From the NCBI GenBank assembly GCA_017936885.1, contig JAGBEO010000004.1, positions 124,001 to 188,000 of the forward strand: a DNA stretch of 64,000 bases. Direction: 5' to 3'. Both the position numbers and the translations under genes were made by a program. Under the pieces are notes generated by a model. It made no database searches, had not been told where the DNA came from, and saw only the letters and a list, made by a program, of their open reading frames with translations. Below, piece after piece: positions 1 to 8,899 of this stretch (position 1 is its first letter; each line of letters starts with the position of its first letter). The stretch comes from Lachnospiraceae bacterium (lineage in GTDB: Bacteria > Bacillota > Clostridia > Lachnospirales > Lachnospiraceae).

Positions 1-573
1 CTCTTAGATATCAATCTGCCTGACGGAAGCGGGCTGGATTTTCTCGCCGAACTGAAAACAGCCTATAAGGTTCCCGTCATTTTACTGACTGCCAACGACA
101 TGGAAACCGACATTGTCACAGGCCTGGAAGCAGGTGCCGATGACTATATCACCAAACCCTTCTCCCTCGCCGTACTCCGCGCCAGGGTAAATGCCAGACT
201 AAGAGCATCCGTCACCGGGAACACTTGCAACATACAGCCCGGAGCCGCCGGGCAATCGGCTGGTCATACTGCTGCCCCGCTGTGCTTTGACGATTACAGC
301 TTTGATTTTGAGCGAATGGTCTTCACTCATGCGGGCATCAACGTGGAACTTAGTAAAACAGAACAAAAACTTCTGCGCCTGCTTGTAGAAAATGCCGGAA
401 ACACCCTTTCCCGCAGCACTTTGATAGACCGCATCTGGACAGATGGGGCTGCCTATGTAGATGAAAACGCCCTGTCCGTGACAGTCAAAAGACTGCGGGA
501 CAAGCTTTCCGCGCAGAATTATATCAAAACCGTTTATGGTATCGGATATTCGTGGGTCGATCCCTCAGACTGA
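1..573 (+). CDS. OmpR/PhoB-type response regulator (5' end outside window)
   Basis: Partial gene: the reading frame is open from base 1, so the N-terminal part of the receiver domain lies upstream. The visible receiver holds the phosphoacceptor region (LLDINLPDGSG), the conserved Thr (LLTAND) and the switch Lys (ITKPF). A winged-helix DNA-binding domain follows, ending in the typical VYGIGYSWV hairpin. It is probably phosphorylated by the kinase that starts 157 bases downstream and probably controls the ABC exporter after it. This RR-HK-ABC order is common for antimicrobial-peptide or cell-envelope stress modules in Firmicutes, but the inducer cannot be read from the sequence. Confidence 0.9.
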   Translation, partial: LLDINLPDGSGLDFLAELKTAYKVPVILLTANDMETDIVTGLEAGADDYITKPFSLAVLRARVNARLRASVTGNTCNIQPGAAGQSAGHTAAPLCFDDYSFDFERMVFTHAGINVELSKTEQKLLRLLVENAGNTLSRSTLIDRIWTDGAAYVDENALSVTVKRLRDKLSAQNYIKTVYGIGYSWVDPSD

Positions 574-624
574 GAACATCCGTCTGCCATGAAAACATCA
601 CCAGCCAGAAAACATAATAGTTGA

Positions 625-690
625 TTGCAAAACTCGCTTAGGTTTATTGAAATATGCACAACAAAAGTTATGTTGTGACGAGTTTCACAA
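625..690. repeat. Imperfect inverted repeat, possible dispersed repeat copy
   Basis: TTGCAAAACTCG (625-636) is complementary at 10 of 12 positions to CGAGTTTCACAA (679-690), with an inner CACAAC/GTTGTG arm. The left 29 bases (625-653) match 37392-37420 with four differences, all transitions, which suggests a small dispersed repeat family. It sits between the response regulator and the kinase gene. Confidence 0.5.
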
Positions 691-730
691 ACGCCTATAA
701 AAATTTAAGTTCATAAGGAGAATCCACACT

Positions 731-1771
731 ATGTTAAACAGCCAACAGCTTCTGTCTCTATGCATTATTGCAGACCTGCTTGTTATTCTGCTATTTCTGA
801 CTCTGATCGTCGTCTCCTATTTTCATACGTGGAAAACCATGAAACATTTAAATGCGATGCTGGATGCCGCCATTAACGGCTCTTTTCAGGAAATGCATAT
901 GGATGAATCCATGCTCTCTTCTCTGGAAAGCAAATTTGCCGCTTATCTTTCCGCACAGGAAACTGCCTCCATGCATGTGGCAGAAGAGAAAAACACGATC
1001 AAAGAGCTGATTTCCGATATTTCACACCAGACCAAAACACCGATTGCCAATATCATGCTTTACACAGAACTTCTCTCAGAGCAGGAACAGCTCATATCGC
1101 CGCAAGGCAGAGACTATCTCACAGCACTTCATACACAGACCGAAAAACTGAATTTCCTGATTTCTTCCCTGATTAAAATGTCCCGTCTGGAGACGGATGT
1201 CTTCGTACTACATCCGGTTCCCACCCCCATTTTGCCGGTGCTTGTAGAAGTAATACGGCAGCTTGCGCCGAAGGCACAGGCTAAAGGGCTGCGCATGTTT
1301 CTGCCTTTTGACAGCCCAAACACATCCGGCAATACCCACACGCACAATGTGTCCGCTTCTCTTGGCCCGGATACCATTTTTACGGCGGACACATTGTCTG
1401 ATACAGTCAACGCCTGTGCACAATCCGCTGATCTGACTGCTGTCTTTGACCCCAAATGGACACAGGAAGCACTTTTTAATCTGGTGGACAACGCCGTCAA
1501 ATATACGAAACAAGGCAGTATCACTATAGATGTTACCCTCTTTGAACTGTTCTGCCGCATCACCATAACCGATACCGGTATCGGCATTGCCGAAGAAGAA
1601 CATGCTAAAATTTTCTCCCGATTCTATCGGTCTGCACAGGTGTCGGAACAGGAGGGTGTCGGAATCGGGCTATACCTGACACGGGAAATCATCAGTCGTC
1701 AGGGCGGCTATCTCAAACTGACCTCCGCACCCGATGAAGGTTCCTCCTTTGCTGTCTATCTGCCCAGATAA
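731..1771 (+). CDS. Membrane sensor histidine kinase
   Basis: 346 residues. One N-terminal membrane helix (about residues 7-29) is followed by a short linker, a HisKA dimerisation region with the phosphorylated His in ISDISHQTKTP (about residue 99), and an HATPase_c domain with N box (LVDNAVKYT), G1 (DTGIGI) and G2 (GVGIGL). No large extracellular sensor domain is present, so it resembles kinases that sense inside the membrane or through a partner transporter. The start is supported by AAGGAG ahead of the ATG. It pairs with the upstream response regulator and precedes an ABC exporter. Confidence 0.9.
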   Translation: MLNSQQLLSLCIIADLLVILLFLTLIVVSYFHTWKTMKHLNAMLDAAINGSFQEMHMDESMLSSLESKFAAYLSAQETASMHVAEEKNTIKELISDISHQTKTPIANIMLYTELLSEQEQLISPQGRDYLTALHTQTEKLNFLISSLIKMSRLETDVFVLHPVPTPILPVLVEVIRQLAPKAQAKGLRMFLPFDSPNTSGNTHTHNVSASLGPDTIFTADTLSDTVNACAQSADLTAVFDPKWTQEALFNLVDNAVKYTKQGSITIDVTLFELFCRITITDTGIGIAEEEHAKIFSRFYRSAQVSEQEGVGIGLYLTREIISRQGGYLKLTSAPDEGSSFAVYLPR

Positions 1772-1969
1772 CAATTCTTTCAAAACTGTAAGAATTTTAC
1801 CTCTCCTACGAAAGACTCTGGAAAGATTGTTTTGCTAGAATGACTTCGTCAGAAGGAAGCGCATAGAATAAAGCCTCTTTCAAAAGCATCTCAGAAGCAA
1901 TGGATTACAATGCAGAATATTTCTGCGCAGAGTGCTTCCAAAGCGTGCGCTTCGGAACAGGAGGAAATT

Positions 1970-2701
1970 ATGACAATATTATCTACCACGGAACTAAGAA
2001 AAATATACGGCAGCGGTGAAAGTGAAGTCCGCGCCCTGGACGGCGTGAATCTGTCTGTCGAAAAAGGAGAATTCGTTGCCATCGTCGGCACAAGCGGCAG
2101 CGGCAAATCCACACTGCTTCATATGCTGGGTGGATTGGACCGCCCTACAAACGGTTCCGTTACCGTTGACGGCAAAGAAATCTTTTCCTTAAAGGATGAA
2201 GCCCTTACCATTTTCCGCCGCCGGAAAATCGGCTTTGTGTTCCAGCAGTACAATCTGGTTCCGGTCTTAAATGTCTACGAAAATATCGTACTGCCCATAC
2301 AGCTTGACGGCGGCGCCATCGATGAAACGTATTTAAACTCTATCATTGAAACACTGGGGTTGCAGAGCAAACTGGCAAACCTCCCCAACAACCTCTCCGG
2401 CGGACAGCAGCAGCGTGTCGCTATCGCAAGGGCACTGGCTTCCAAGCCTGCGATCATCCTCGCCGACGAGCCTACCGGCAATTTGGACAGCAAGACCTCG
2501 CAGGATGTCCTTGGACTTCTGAAGATCACAAGCAAGAAATTCTCCCAGACTATCGTGATGATCACCCACAACGAAGAAATTGCACAGCTTGCCGACCGTA
2601 TCATCCGCATCGAGGATGGTAAAATCGTCTCCGGTAACGATCGGGGTGTCACTGGCACTGATCAACTTATCTCTGGCTCCGGTCAGGAAAGGCAGGTGTA
2701 G
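1970..2701 (+). CDS. ABC transporter ATP-binding protein (MacB/LolD type)
   Basis: 243 residues. Walker A GTSGSGKST, Q loop (FVFQQYN), signature LSGGQQQR, Walker B and catalytic Glu (ILADEPTGNLD) and the switch His (MITHN) are all present, so it should be an active ATPase. The start at 1970 is chosen because GGAGG stands just ahead; an upstream in-frame ATG at 1910 lacks a ribosome site. It probably energises the large FtsX-type permease that starts 8 bases after its stop. The family exports peptides or lipoproteins, or resists antimicrobial peptides by mechanotransmission. Confidence 0.92.
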   Translation: MTILSTTELRKIYGSGESEVRALDGVNLSVEKGEFVAIVGTSGSGKSTLLHMLGGLDRPTNGSVTVDGKEIFSLKDEALTIFRRRKIGFVFQQYNLVPVLNVYENIVLPIQLDGGAIDETYLNSIIETLGLQSKLANLPNNLSGGQQQRVAIARALASKPAIILADEPTGNLDSKTSQDVLGLLKITSKKFSQTIVMITHNEEIAQLADRIIRIEDGKIVSGNDRGVTGTDQLISGSGQERQV

Positions 2702-2708
2702 GGCAGCC

Positions 2709-5348
2709 ATGAGTCTTAACGTTGCAAACAAAAAAGTCATACGCCACATCAGCTTCCGGAGCATGAAAACGGCAAAAACAAGAAATATTGTTGCCGTCCT
2801 CGCTATCGCACTGACCACGGTTTTATTCACGGCGCTTTTTACCATCGCCATGTCCATTTCCAACAGCTTTGAACAGAGTAATTTCAGGCAGGCGGGCGGC
2901 TACAGCCACGGTACTTTCAAATATCTGACAGAAGAACAGAAGGATCTGCTGAAAACCGATACTATGATACAAAAATACGGCTGCCGTCTCGTACTCGGTC
3001 TTCTCTCTGAGGAACCCTTTAACAAAGCTCATGTAGAAGTCAGCTACTGTGATGAACAGGAAGCAGATTTCTATTTTCTGCACCCCGAAAAGGGACGTTT
3101 GCCAAAGGAAGGCACGAAAGAAGCGGCAACCGACACAAGAGTTCTATCCCTGCTTGGCATCGAGCCGGAGATCGGCACGGAATTCACCCTGACGATTGAC
3201 GTGGACGGTGTTCCGGTCACAGAGACCTTTACCCTCTGCGGTTATTGGGAATATGATGAAGCAATTGTGGCAAGCCATGTGCTGCTGCCTGAAGATCTGG
3301 TGAAAGAAATTCTTGCGAAAACAGACCGTCCCAATCCCAGTAATTGGATCGGGGTTTACTATCTGGATGTTATGTTCGAGAATTCTCTTCATATCGAAGA
3401 TGACATGAAGACCGTTCTTTCCCATTACGGTTATCAGGCGGATGACAGCTCCCAGACAGAGGATTATCTCGCCATCGGCGTCAACTGGGGTTACGTTGGC
3501 GCACAGCTTAACGGCAATATGGACCCCCTTACCGTGCTCTCCATCATTGCGATGCTGTTACTGATTATTTTTACAGGCTATCTGATCATTTATAATGTTT
3601 TTCAGATCTCTGTCTCCAACGACATCCGGTTTTATGGATTATTAAAAACCATCGGGACAACCGGACGCCAGATCAGGCGCATGGTTTTCCATCAGGCAGT
3701 TATGCTCTCCGCAATCGGTATTCCCATCGGACTGCTCCTTGGCTACGGCATCGGCGCGCTGTTGGTTCCGATCGTGATTTCCACGCTGGATGGCATTCCC
3801 TCAACTGATCTGTCCATAAACCCGCTTATTTTCGTGATCGCCGCCCTCTTTTCCCTGATCACCGTCACGATCTCCTGCCGGAAACCGGGTAAAATGGCAG
3901 CCAAAGTATCTCCTATCGAGGCAGTCCGCTACACGGAACGAACCGGCGGGAAGAAGACAAAGCGCAGGGTAAAAACAGGCGCTTCCATTCCGAAAATGGC
4001 ATGGGCGAATCTGGGTAGGAACCGGAAAAAGACTGTAATTACTGTTTTGTCCTTATCTCTTGCCGTAGTATTATTGAACCTGATGTTTACCTTTACAGGC
4101 GGTTTTGATATGGATAAATATATCAGTAAGTTTCTTTCCAACGATTTCACGCTGGCAGATGCCAGTTATATGAACTCATCCCACTGGTCAGGCGAAGGGC
4201 TCCCAGAAGAAGCCATTTCCGCCGTCACACAGGCAGGCAGCATTGCAGAGGGCGGCAGAACCTACGGAAAGGTAAGCCTCATCTCCGAATTTGTAACAGA
4301 AGAAGCCCTGCGGGCATACTACTCTGGTTATCCAGAGACGATTGTTGACGCCAGAGTCAACGGATGCGAAGTCGTAGACGGGCTGCTGCAGACCGATGTA
4401 CAGCTCTACGGTATGGAACCTTTTTGCCTGGATAGTCTGATCCTATTGGAAGGCGATCTCTCCAAACTCTATGAAGAGGGCGATTATATCGCCGCCGTCT
4501 ATTTGCTGGATGACTATGACCACATGATGCCGCATACCAACTGGGCTAAGGTGGGGGATAAAGTCAGACTCCGCTACACAGAGGAATGGGAATATTACAA
4601 TCCCGAAACCGGTGTGATTTACGAGAATCCCGATCCGGAAAACGACACCTTCAAAGCCCGTTCCGTCAAATATCAGGATAAAGAATATGAAGTGGTGGCT
4701 CTGGTTGCCGTTCCGAACGGTCTCTCCTACCGTTATTACGGAAACGATACCTTTGTCTTAAATGCAGACCCCTTTAAGCGCGACACCGGCACGGACACCA
4801 TCATGTATTATACCTTTAATATGGAAGAGGGTGCCGTTCCCGCTATGGAAAGCTTTTTAGCGGACTTTACAGACAAAGTGATGCCTCAGTATGACTATGA
4901 AAGCCAGAACTCCTATGCGGAGGAATTTGATTCCTTTAGAACGATGTTCCTCATCATGGGAAGTGTACTGAGCTTTATCATCGGGCTGGTTGGTATCCTG
5001 AACTTCCTCAATGCGATCTTAACAAGCATCCTCACAAGGCATCGGGAATTTGCGGTTTTACAGTCTGTCGGCATGACCGGCAAGCAGTTAAAAACCATGC
5101 TGGTAACAGAAGGGCTGCTGCTCGCTCTAGGCTCAGTTGTATTTTCCTTCCTTTTTGTCCTTGCGACAGGACCCTTATGCTCCAATATGTTCAGCAGTAT
5201 ATTCTGGTTTTTCACCTACCGCTTTACCATACTGCCGGTAATTGTGATCGCACCGTTTTTCGCACTGCTGGGCGCACTGATACCGCTTGTTACTTATCGG
5301 TACAGTTCTAAGAAATCTATTGTAGAGAGGCTTCGGGAAGCGGAATAA
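2709..5348 (+). CDS. FtsX-like ABC transporter permease
   Basis: About 879 residues. An N-terminal membrane helix precedes a large extracellular domain. A first FtsX module (around residues 270-420) and a second module at the C-terminus (last about 130 residues) each carry several helices, with another long extracellular domain between them. This two-module layout is typical of MacB/LolC-like mechanotransmission permeases of Gram-positive bacteria. The start at 2709 (AGGCAGG upstream) is preferred over the in-frame ATG at 2580, which would overlap the ATPase gene by over 100 bases. It forms a transport unit with the preceding ATPase. Confidence 0.9.
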   Translation: MSLNVANKKVIRHISFRSMKTAKTRNIVAVLAIALTTVLFTALFTIAMSISNSFEQSNFRQAGGYSHGTFKYLTEEQKDLLKTDTMIQKYGCRLVLGLLSEEPFNKAHVEVSYCDEQEADFYFLHPEKGRLPKEGTKEAATDTRVLSLLGIEPEIGTEFTLTIDVDGVPVTETFTLCGYWEYDEAIVASHVLLPEDLVKEILAKTDRPNPSNWIGVYYLDVMFENSLHIEDDMKTVLSHYGYQADDSSQTEDYLAIGVNWGYVGAQLNGNMDPLTVLSIIAMLLLIIFTGYLIIYNVFQISVSNDIRFYGLLKTIGTTGRQIRRMVFHQAVMLSAIGIPIGLLLGYGIGALLVPIVISTLDGIPSTDLSINPLIFVIAALFSLITVTISCRKPGKMAAKVSPIEAVRYTERTGGKKTKRRVKTGASIPKMAWANLGRNRKKTVITVLSLSLAVVLLNLMFTFTGGFDMDKYISKFLSNDFTLADASYMNSSHWSGEGLPEEAISAVTQAGSIAEGGRTYGKVSLISEFVTEEALRAYYSGYPETIVDARVNGCEVVDGLLQTDVQLYGMEPFCLDSLILLEGDLSKLYEEGDYIAAVYLLDDYDHMMPHTNWAKVGDKVRLRYTEEWEYYNPETGVIYENPDPENDTFKARSVKYQDKEYEVVALVAVPNGLSYRYYGNDTFVLNADPFKRDTGTDTIMYYTFNMEEGAVPAMESFLADFTDKVMPQYDYESQNSYAEEFDSFRTMFLIMGSVLSFIIGLVGILNFLNAILTSILTRHREFAVLQSVGMTGKQLKTMLVTEGLLLALGSVVFSFLFVLATGPLCSNMFSSIFWFFTYRFTILPVIVIAPFFALLGALIPLVTYRYSSKKSIVERLREAE

Positions 5349-5414
5349 AGATGCAGACCGTATAACATTTGCTTTCCGCGGGCATACTCTTGGCAGAAAG
5401 GAAGGTACTGCCAT

Positions 5415-5576
5415 ATGAACAATTCTAAAAATAAAGCTAAAAACGTCTATGACGACGGAAATATTCCGAAGACTGATCTGCCAAAGAACGCAAATCAGGA
5501 TGAAAGCGTAGAACCGCTGCCGGAATCAACCCGTCCCAGAAAAGACGGTCCCGGAGGCGAAGACGGAGATAATTAA
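5415..5576 (+). CDS. Small hydrophilic hypothetical protein (53 aa)
   Basis: A 53-codon frame with a good ribosome site (AGGAAGG about 10 bases upstream), followed by a terminator at 5634-5662. The product is highly charged, with no membrane segment, and ends in a Pro/Gly/Asp-rich tail (GPGGEDGDN). It is the last gene of the response regulator-kinase-ABC group. I do not recognise the family. Coding status is inferred from the ribosome site, the position before a terminator and the lack of a competing frame. Confidence 0.5.
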   Translation: MNNSKNKAKNVYDDGNIPKTDLPKNANQDESVEPLPESTRPRKDGPGGEDGDN

Positions 5577-5633
5577 TCAATTTATCGGAGGACCGCTGAT
5601 ACATTGTCAAGCAGCAATCCTATCCATGAAAAA

Positions 5634-5662
5634 GGGCAAACGTGAAAGTTTGTCCTTTTTTT
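5634..5662 (+). terminator. Rho-independent terminator of the ABC exporter unit
   Basis: GGGCAAAC and GTTTGTCC form an 8-bp stem with a 6-base loop, followed by seven T residues. Confidence 0.85.
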
Positions 5663-5895
5663 CGTCGGAAAATATTTCTCTATGTTAAAATATTAAAATG
5701 TTAAAACATCACGGCAGTATCTTGAAAAACTCCATACAAAACTCAAAGGCATGTGATATAATAATCAACATGAAATTGTAATACTACTATTTAAAAAATT
5801 TTTTCAAGAAACTGCAACGGAATCATTTTGTTTCTTACATTATAGGTGAAAGGCTTTTTTAGAACTTTATCATTAAAAACATGGAGGGAAGCAAA
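5663..5895 (+). promoter_or_regulatory. AT-rich leader with extended -10 promoter for the lipoprotein gene
   Basis: TATAAT at 5757-5762 is preceded by TG one base upstream (extended -10). No convincing -35 hexamer is seen. The resulting leader to the ATG at 5896 would be about 125 bases. Nothing else is recognisable in this stretch. Confidence 0.45.
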
Positions 5896-6249
5896 ATGAA
5901 GAAATTAGTTTGTATCGGTATGACGGCACTGGTGATACTTTTCACTCTGGCGGGATGCTCAACCGAGAGTACGGTAAGTTCTGACAATGCAGGTAGTACT
6001 TCAATGAACAAGGTGGTTGTAAATTTTGAGGGAACAGTTACCGCAGTAAACGGAGATGAAATCACGTTGGAAAATGGCAAAATTGTTGTCATTTCTTCTG
6101 ATACGGTCTTTGCGGGCGATCCGGATACTAACAATGAGGTCCGTGAAGAAATTATTGTCGGCAACTTCATGCAAGGCTATACAGAAGATGATCCTGATTC
6201 CGAACAAGTATCTGCTGACAAAATTTATTACAATGCGGCTGCACGGTGA
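5896..6249 (+). CDS. Small secreted lipoprotein, unknown function
   Basis: 117 residues. MKK start, hydrophobic core and lipobox LAGC (Cys about residue 21) mark a lipoprotein signal peptide. The mature part is a short acidic domain with alternating hydrophobic residues (VNFEGTVTAVNGDEITLENG), reminiscent of small OB- or DUF5666-like beta folds. The start at 5896 fits GGAGGGA upstream; the ATG at 5881 lies inside that ribosome site. The next genes encode a sigma factor and a membrane protein, so the lipoprotein may belong to that stress module, but this is only positional. Confidence 0.7.
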   Translation: MKKLVCIGMTALVILFTLAGCSTESTVSSDNAGSTSMNKVVVNFEGTVTAVNGDEITLENGKIVVISSDTVFAGDPDTNNEVREEIIVGNFMQGYTEDDPDSEQVSADKIYYNAAAR

Positions 6250-6314
6250 CTCCAAAGTTTCCGAAATCACTGCATCCCGCATTCATATCATCGCATATTA
6301 AGAGAAGCGAAGAT

Positions 6315-6350
6315 GGTGCAGAGACAAGCCTTTTGCCTCTGCACCGTCTA
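6315..6350 (+). terminator. Hairpin after the lipoprotein gene
   Basis: GGTGCAGAG (6315-6323) pairs with CTCTGCACC (6337-6345). The T tail is weak (GTCTAATTT), so it may only partly terminate, or attenuate reading into the sigma factor gene. Confidence 0.55.
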
Positions 6351-6369
6351 ATTTAAGAGAGGATCCAAT

Positions 6370-6927
6370 ATGACAGATCAAACAATTATTGATTTGTTTT
6401 GGCAGCGTTCGGAGGATGCTATACGAAACACATCACAAAAATATGGAAAGTATCTGACAAAAATTGCAATGAATATCCTCAATTATTATGAAGAATCCGA
6501 GGAATGCGTCAACGATACTTATTTTACGGCATGGGAACAGATTCCTCCTGATTATCCTCAAAAACTACTCCCATACTTAGGGCGTATCACCAGATGTTTG
6601 GCATTGAATCGTTATGATTATTTGACTGCTCAAAAACGAAATGTTGAGTTTACGCTGCAATTATCCGAACTTGAAGAATGTTTAACGACAACAGAGTCCA
6701 TCGAAACGCAATATGAGTCCGGCGAAGTGGCATCAATCATCTCTTCATTTTTGAGAATGCAAAACTCTGATGTTCGCAATATTTTTATCCGGCGTTATTG
6801 GTTTTCTGATAGTATCACAGAAATTGCCGCTCGTTTTAATATGAGTGAAAGCAAAGTGAAATCTACGCTCTTTCGCACAAGGAAACGATTAAAGAAACAT
6901 CTTGAAAGTGAAGGATACCATGTATGA
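6370..6927 (+). CDS. RNA polymerase sigma factor, sigma-70/ECF type
   Basis: 185 residues. An N-terminal region-2 segment (EECVNDTYFTAWEQIPP, including the Asp/Trp pattern of region 2.2-2.4) is followed by a C-terminal region-4 helix-turn-helix (SITEIAARFNMSESKVKSTLFR). This is the usual two-domain extracytoplasmic-function layout. Ribosome site GAGAGG precedes the start. Its stop overlaps the start of the next gene (ATGA at 6924-6927), which implies translational coupling with a membrane protein that is probably the anti-sigma factor. Confidence 0.85.
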   Translation: MTDQTIIDLFWQRSEDAIRNTSQKYGKYLTKIAMNILNYYEESEECVNDTYFTAWEQIPPDYPQKLLPYLGRITRCLALNRYDYLTAQKRNVEFTLQLSELEECLTTTESIETQYESGEVASIISSFLRMQNSDVRNIFIRRYWFSDSITEIAARFNMSESKVKSTLFRTRKRLKKHLESEGYHV

Positions 6928-7577
6928 ACCAAAAAGAATTCTATCAGGAGATCGGTAATATAGATGATGACCTGATTCAAGCAGCAAATAAAGATTATGG
7001 GTTAAAACATAATGTACGAGTGCTCTATCGCATTGCTTGGGCAGCAGCCTGTTTGTGCCTGATTTGCGGTGGAATTTTGTTTGGATTACAGAAAGACACT
7101 CTTTATATTAACGATATCTCCATACCGATGGCTTCCAAAGTTATTGTTCCTACAGATGAAAACACAAAGATCATTCCTATGACCTATCAGGAGTTACTTG
7201 CTTATTATGGAATGGAACAACTACCCGATTCTTTGGGAGAAGAATTGACAAGAGAAGAACAATCTTATTTTGTTCTTTATAAGGATCAAGAAGATAACGT
7301 TTTGTGTGATACAAATATTTTGTATTACAACAGCAGCGACAACAGCATGACATTATCAATTACCCTTGCCAAAGCAAATGAGCCTTCCAATACTTTCCAT
7401 GGAGATATAAAGCGGTCTAAAATTAACGGCGTTTCTATGATACTCGCATCCACAGATCAAACAGCATATTGGGCAAGTTTCAAATTGAATGATATATCAT
7501 TCAAAATAACTTCCTATGGTTTGAACGAGGAATCTTTCCTCAATATAGTAAAAGAGTTTATCCGATTTGTAAAATAG
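6924..7577 (+). CDS. Membrane-anchored probable anti-sigma factor
   Basis: 217 residues. A cytoplasmic N-terminal segment of about 38 residues begins like many anti-sigma proteins (NQKEFYQEIGNIDDDLIQAA). One membrane helix follows (about residues 42-58, AWAAACLCLICGGILFG), then an extracellular domain of about 155 residues. It shares four bases with the sigma factor gene. The coupling and topology support an anti-sigma role. The outer domain is not recognised and may be the sensor, with the lipoprotein at 5896 as a possible partner. Confidence 0.7.
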   Translation: MNQKEFYQEIGNIDDDLIQAANKDYGLKHNVRVLYRIAWAAACLCLICGGILFGLQKDTLYINDISIPMASKVIVPTDENTKIIPMTYQELLAYYGMEQLPDSLGEELTREEQSYFVLYKDQEDNVLCDTNILYYNSSDNSMTLSITLAKANEPSNTFHGDIKRSKINGVSMILASTDQTAYWASFKLNDISFKITSYGLNEESFLNIVKEFIRFVK

Positions 7578-7655
7578 AAGAAGATAAAGGCCCGCTAATC
7601 TATAACATTGTGGGAATAAACAACTTATGGAACCGTAAGTTTGCCAACGGTAAAA

Positions 7656-8159
7656 TTAAAAACTGCGAAGCTTATCACTTCCGTCATCTACCGTATTCTC
7701 AATGGACTTAATTACCACGTAATATCCCACATTAGCGTTAACCTCTACATACACCCGGTCATTCACCTTGTGCCCCAATAACGCCTTGCCAAGCGGAGAC
7801 TCCGTGCTGATAAGCCCCTCTAAGGAATTGCCACGCACCGTTGTTACCAATTTATATTTCTCCGTAATGTTGTCCTCCTCGAAGAATACCTCTACCGTAT
7901 TGTTCATACCGACTTCATCTTCTGCCGATTCATCAGACACTACAACCGCCGTCTTAATCATTCTCTCCAGATAGCGGATACGGCTTTCATTCTGATTCTT
8001 AAATTTCTTCGCCGCATAGTACTCGAAATTCTCACTCAAGTCCCCTTGCGCTCTTGCTTCCTTGACATCCTCAAGCGCATTTTTACGCACCACAAGCTTA
8101 CGGTATTCAATTTCCTCTTCCATCTTTTGGATGTCCTGTTTCGTCAATTCATTATGCAT
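7656..8159 (-). CDS. greA: Transcription elongation factor GreA/GreB family
   Basis: 167 residues. An N-terminal coiled coil carries the acidic tip that reaches into RNA polymerase (ARAQGDLSENFEYYAAK), and a C-terminal FKBP-like domain follows (SPLGKALLGHKVNDRVYV). Together they rescue backtracked polymerase by stimulating transcript cleavage. The DLSEN motif with catalytic acidic residues is intact. Ribosome site GGGGAG precedes the start. The domain order matches GreA. It may be a second, accessory Gre paralogue, since it is slightly divergent and not next to lysS or dus genes. Confidence 0.85.
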   Translation of the reverse strand: MHNELTKQDIQKMEEEIEYRKLVVRKNALEDVKEARAQGDLSENFEYYAAKKFKNQNESRIRYLERMIKTAVVVSDESAEDEVGMNNTVEVFFEEDNITEKYKLVTTVRGNSLEGLISTESPLGKALLGHKVNDRVYVEVNANVGYYVVIKSIENTVDDGSDKLRSF

Positions 8160-8239
8160 GATCCGTTCTCCCCACTTATCAACATTATACTATATCCCTT
8201 CAAAAGCCTTACACTCAGAATATTCACCTGTCCAGCTCG

Positions 8240-8274
8240 CCAAAAACAAAGAATCCTGCGAAGCACAGGATTCT
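8240..8274 (-). terminator. Terminator of the HPr-like gene
   Basis: AGAATCCTG and CAGGATTCT (8250-8258 / 8266-8274) form a perfect 9-bp stem; on the minus strand a T-rich tail (TTGTTTTTGG) follows. Confidence 0.8.
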
Positions 8275-8304
8275 CTGACTGTCTATATCATTCATAACAG
8301 AAGC

Positions 8305-8541
8305 TTATTTGCCGCTTACCATGTACTCAAGAAGACGGTTTACATCGTCAGGATCATGTGCTACGATCTCCATCTCCGGAATCATATTATCCGCAAAAAG
8401 CTTAGTAAGCGCTACATACTTTGTCAACTGGGATTTCAGATTTAATCTGTCACCCTCTGCCGTTACAAGCTCTACAGTTCCTTTACACTTGTTTACAACT
8501 TCGAAAAACTTTTCAGGATCGTCAATGTTCATTACTTTCAT
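8305..8541 (-). CDS. HPr-like protein without the active-site histidine
   Basis: 78 residues, HPr size. The second half follows the HPr pattern of helix 2 and helix 3 (RLNLKSQLTKYVALTKLF, then DPDDVNRLLEYM). The N-terminal part lacks the GLHARPA phosphorylation loop: no histidine lies near residue 15, where a Lys/Cys/Lys stretch (NKCKGTVEL) stands instead. It therefore should not act as a phosphocarrier for sugar import and may be a regulatory relative, comparable to Crh-like proteins. Ribosome site GAGGAGG is excellent. Family assignment is inference from the fold pattern. Confidence 0.6.
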   Translation of the reverse strand: MKVMNIDDPEKFFEVVNKCKGTVELVTAEGDRLNLKSQLTKYVALTKLFADNMIPEMEIVAHDPDDVNRLLEYMVSGK

Positions 8542-8682
8542 GATTTTTTCCTCCTCATGCTCTCTTCTTTATATTATTTCTTTGTACACTTTACATATTA
8601 CACATTTTGGTCGTCTTGTCAAATGATTTTATAAATAAACAAAAAATATGCAAAAACACAAAATAGAAATGCTGTCATTCTC

Positions 8683-8726
8683 AACGTTTCCACTGAATTA
8701 AGAAGAACGCGAGACGAACTCGAATT
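8683..8726. repeat. Attachment-site-like copy of the tRNA-Gly 3' end (distal side)
   Basis: This stretch matches the tRNA-Gly 3' end and its flank at 10393-10434. CGTTTCCAC, then 13 of the next 14 bases of AGAACGCGAGACG, then ACTCGAA line up in the same spacing with a single-base gap. The geometry fits insertion of an element downstream of the minus-strand tRNA gene. The copy is degraded, so the event is old. Confidence 0.55.
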
Positions 8727-8734
8727 TTTTCCCA

Positions 8735-8899
8735 AAAGCAGAATTTTCTGACAATTGCGTTCCATCGGAAAGCGGAAGTTTTGATATCATTACGCAGCAT
8801 TTCGATGATGCCGTGTCGCACATGAACAACAGCCTGAGGTATCTTGTCGCTGCGAAGAATACTGACTGGATGCAGGATTATGATGCGTTGCTGGCGTGA
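8735..8899 (+). pseudogene. C-terminal remnant of an unidentified ORF
   Basis: An open plus-strand frame ends at the TGA at 8897-8899 and reads as plausible protein (FDIITQHFDDAVSHMNNSLR, then YLVAAKNTDWMQDYDALLA). It has no start or ribosome site and runs leftward into the attachment-like repeat. I read it as the tail of a gene once carried by the element and truncated at its end. Function unknown. Confidence 0.35.

Noticed and set aside
1129-1603. Two long minus-strand frames inside the first histidine kinase
   Set aside because: Shadows of the kinase coding sequence, no ribosome site and no recognisable protein.
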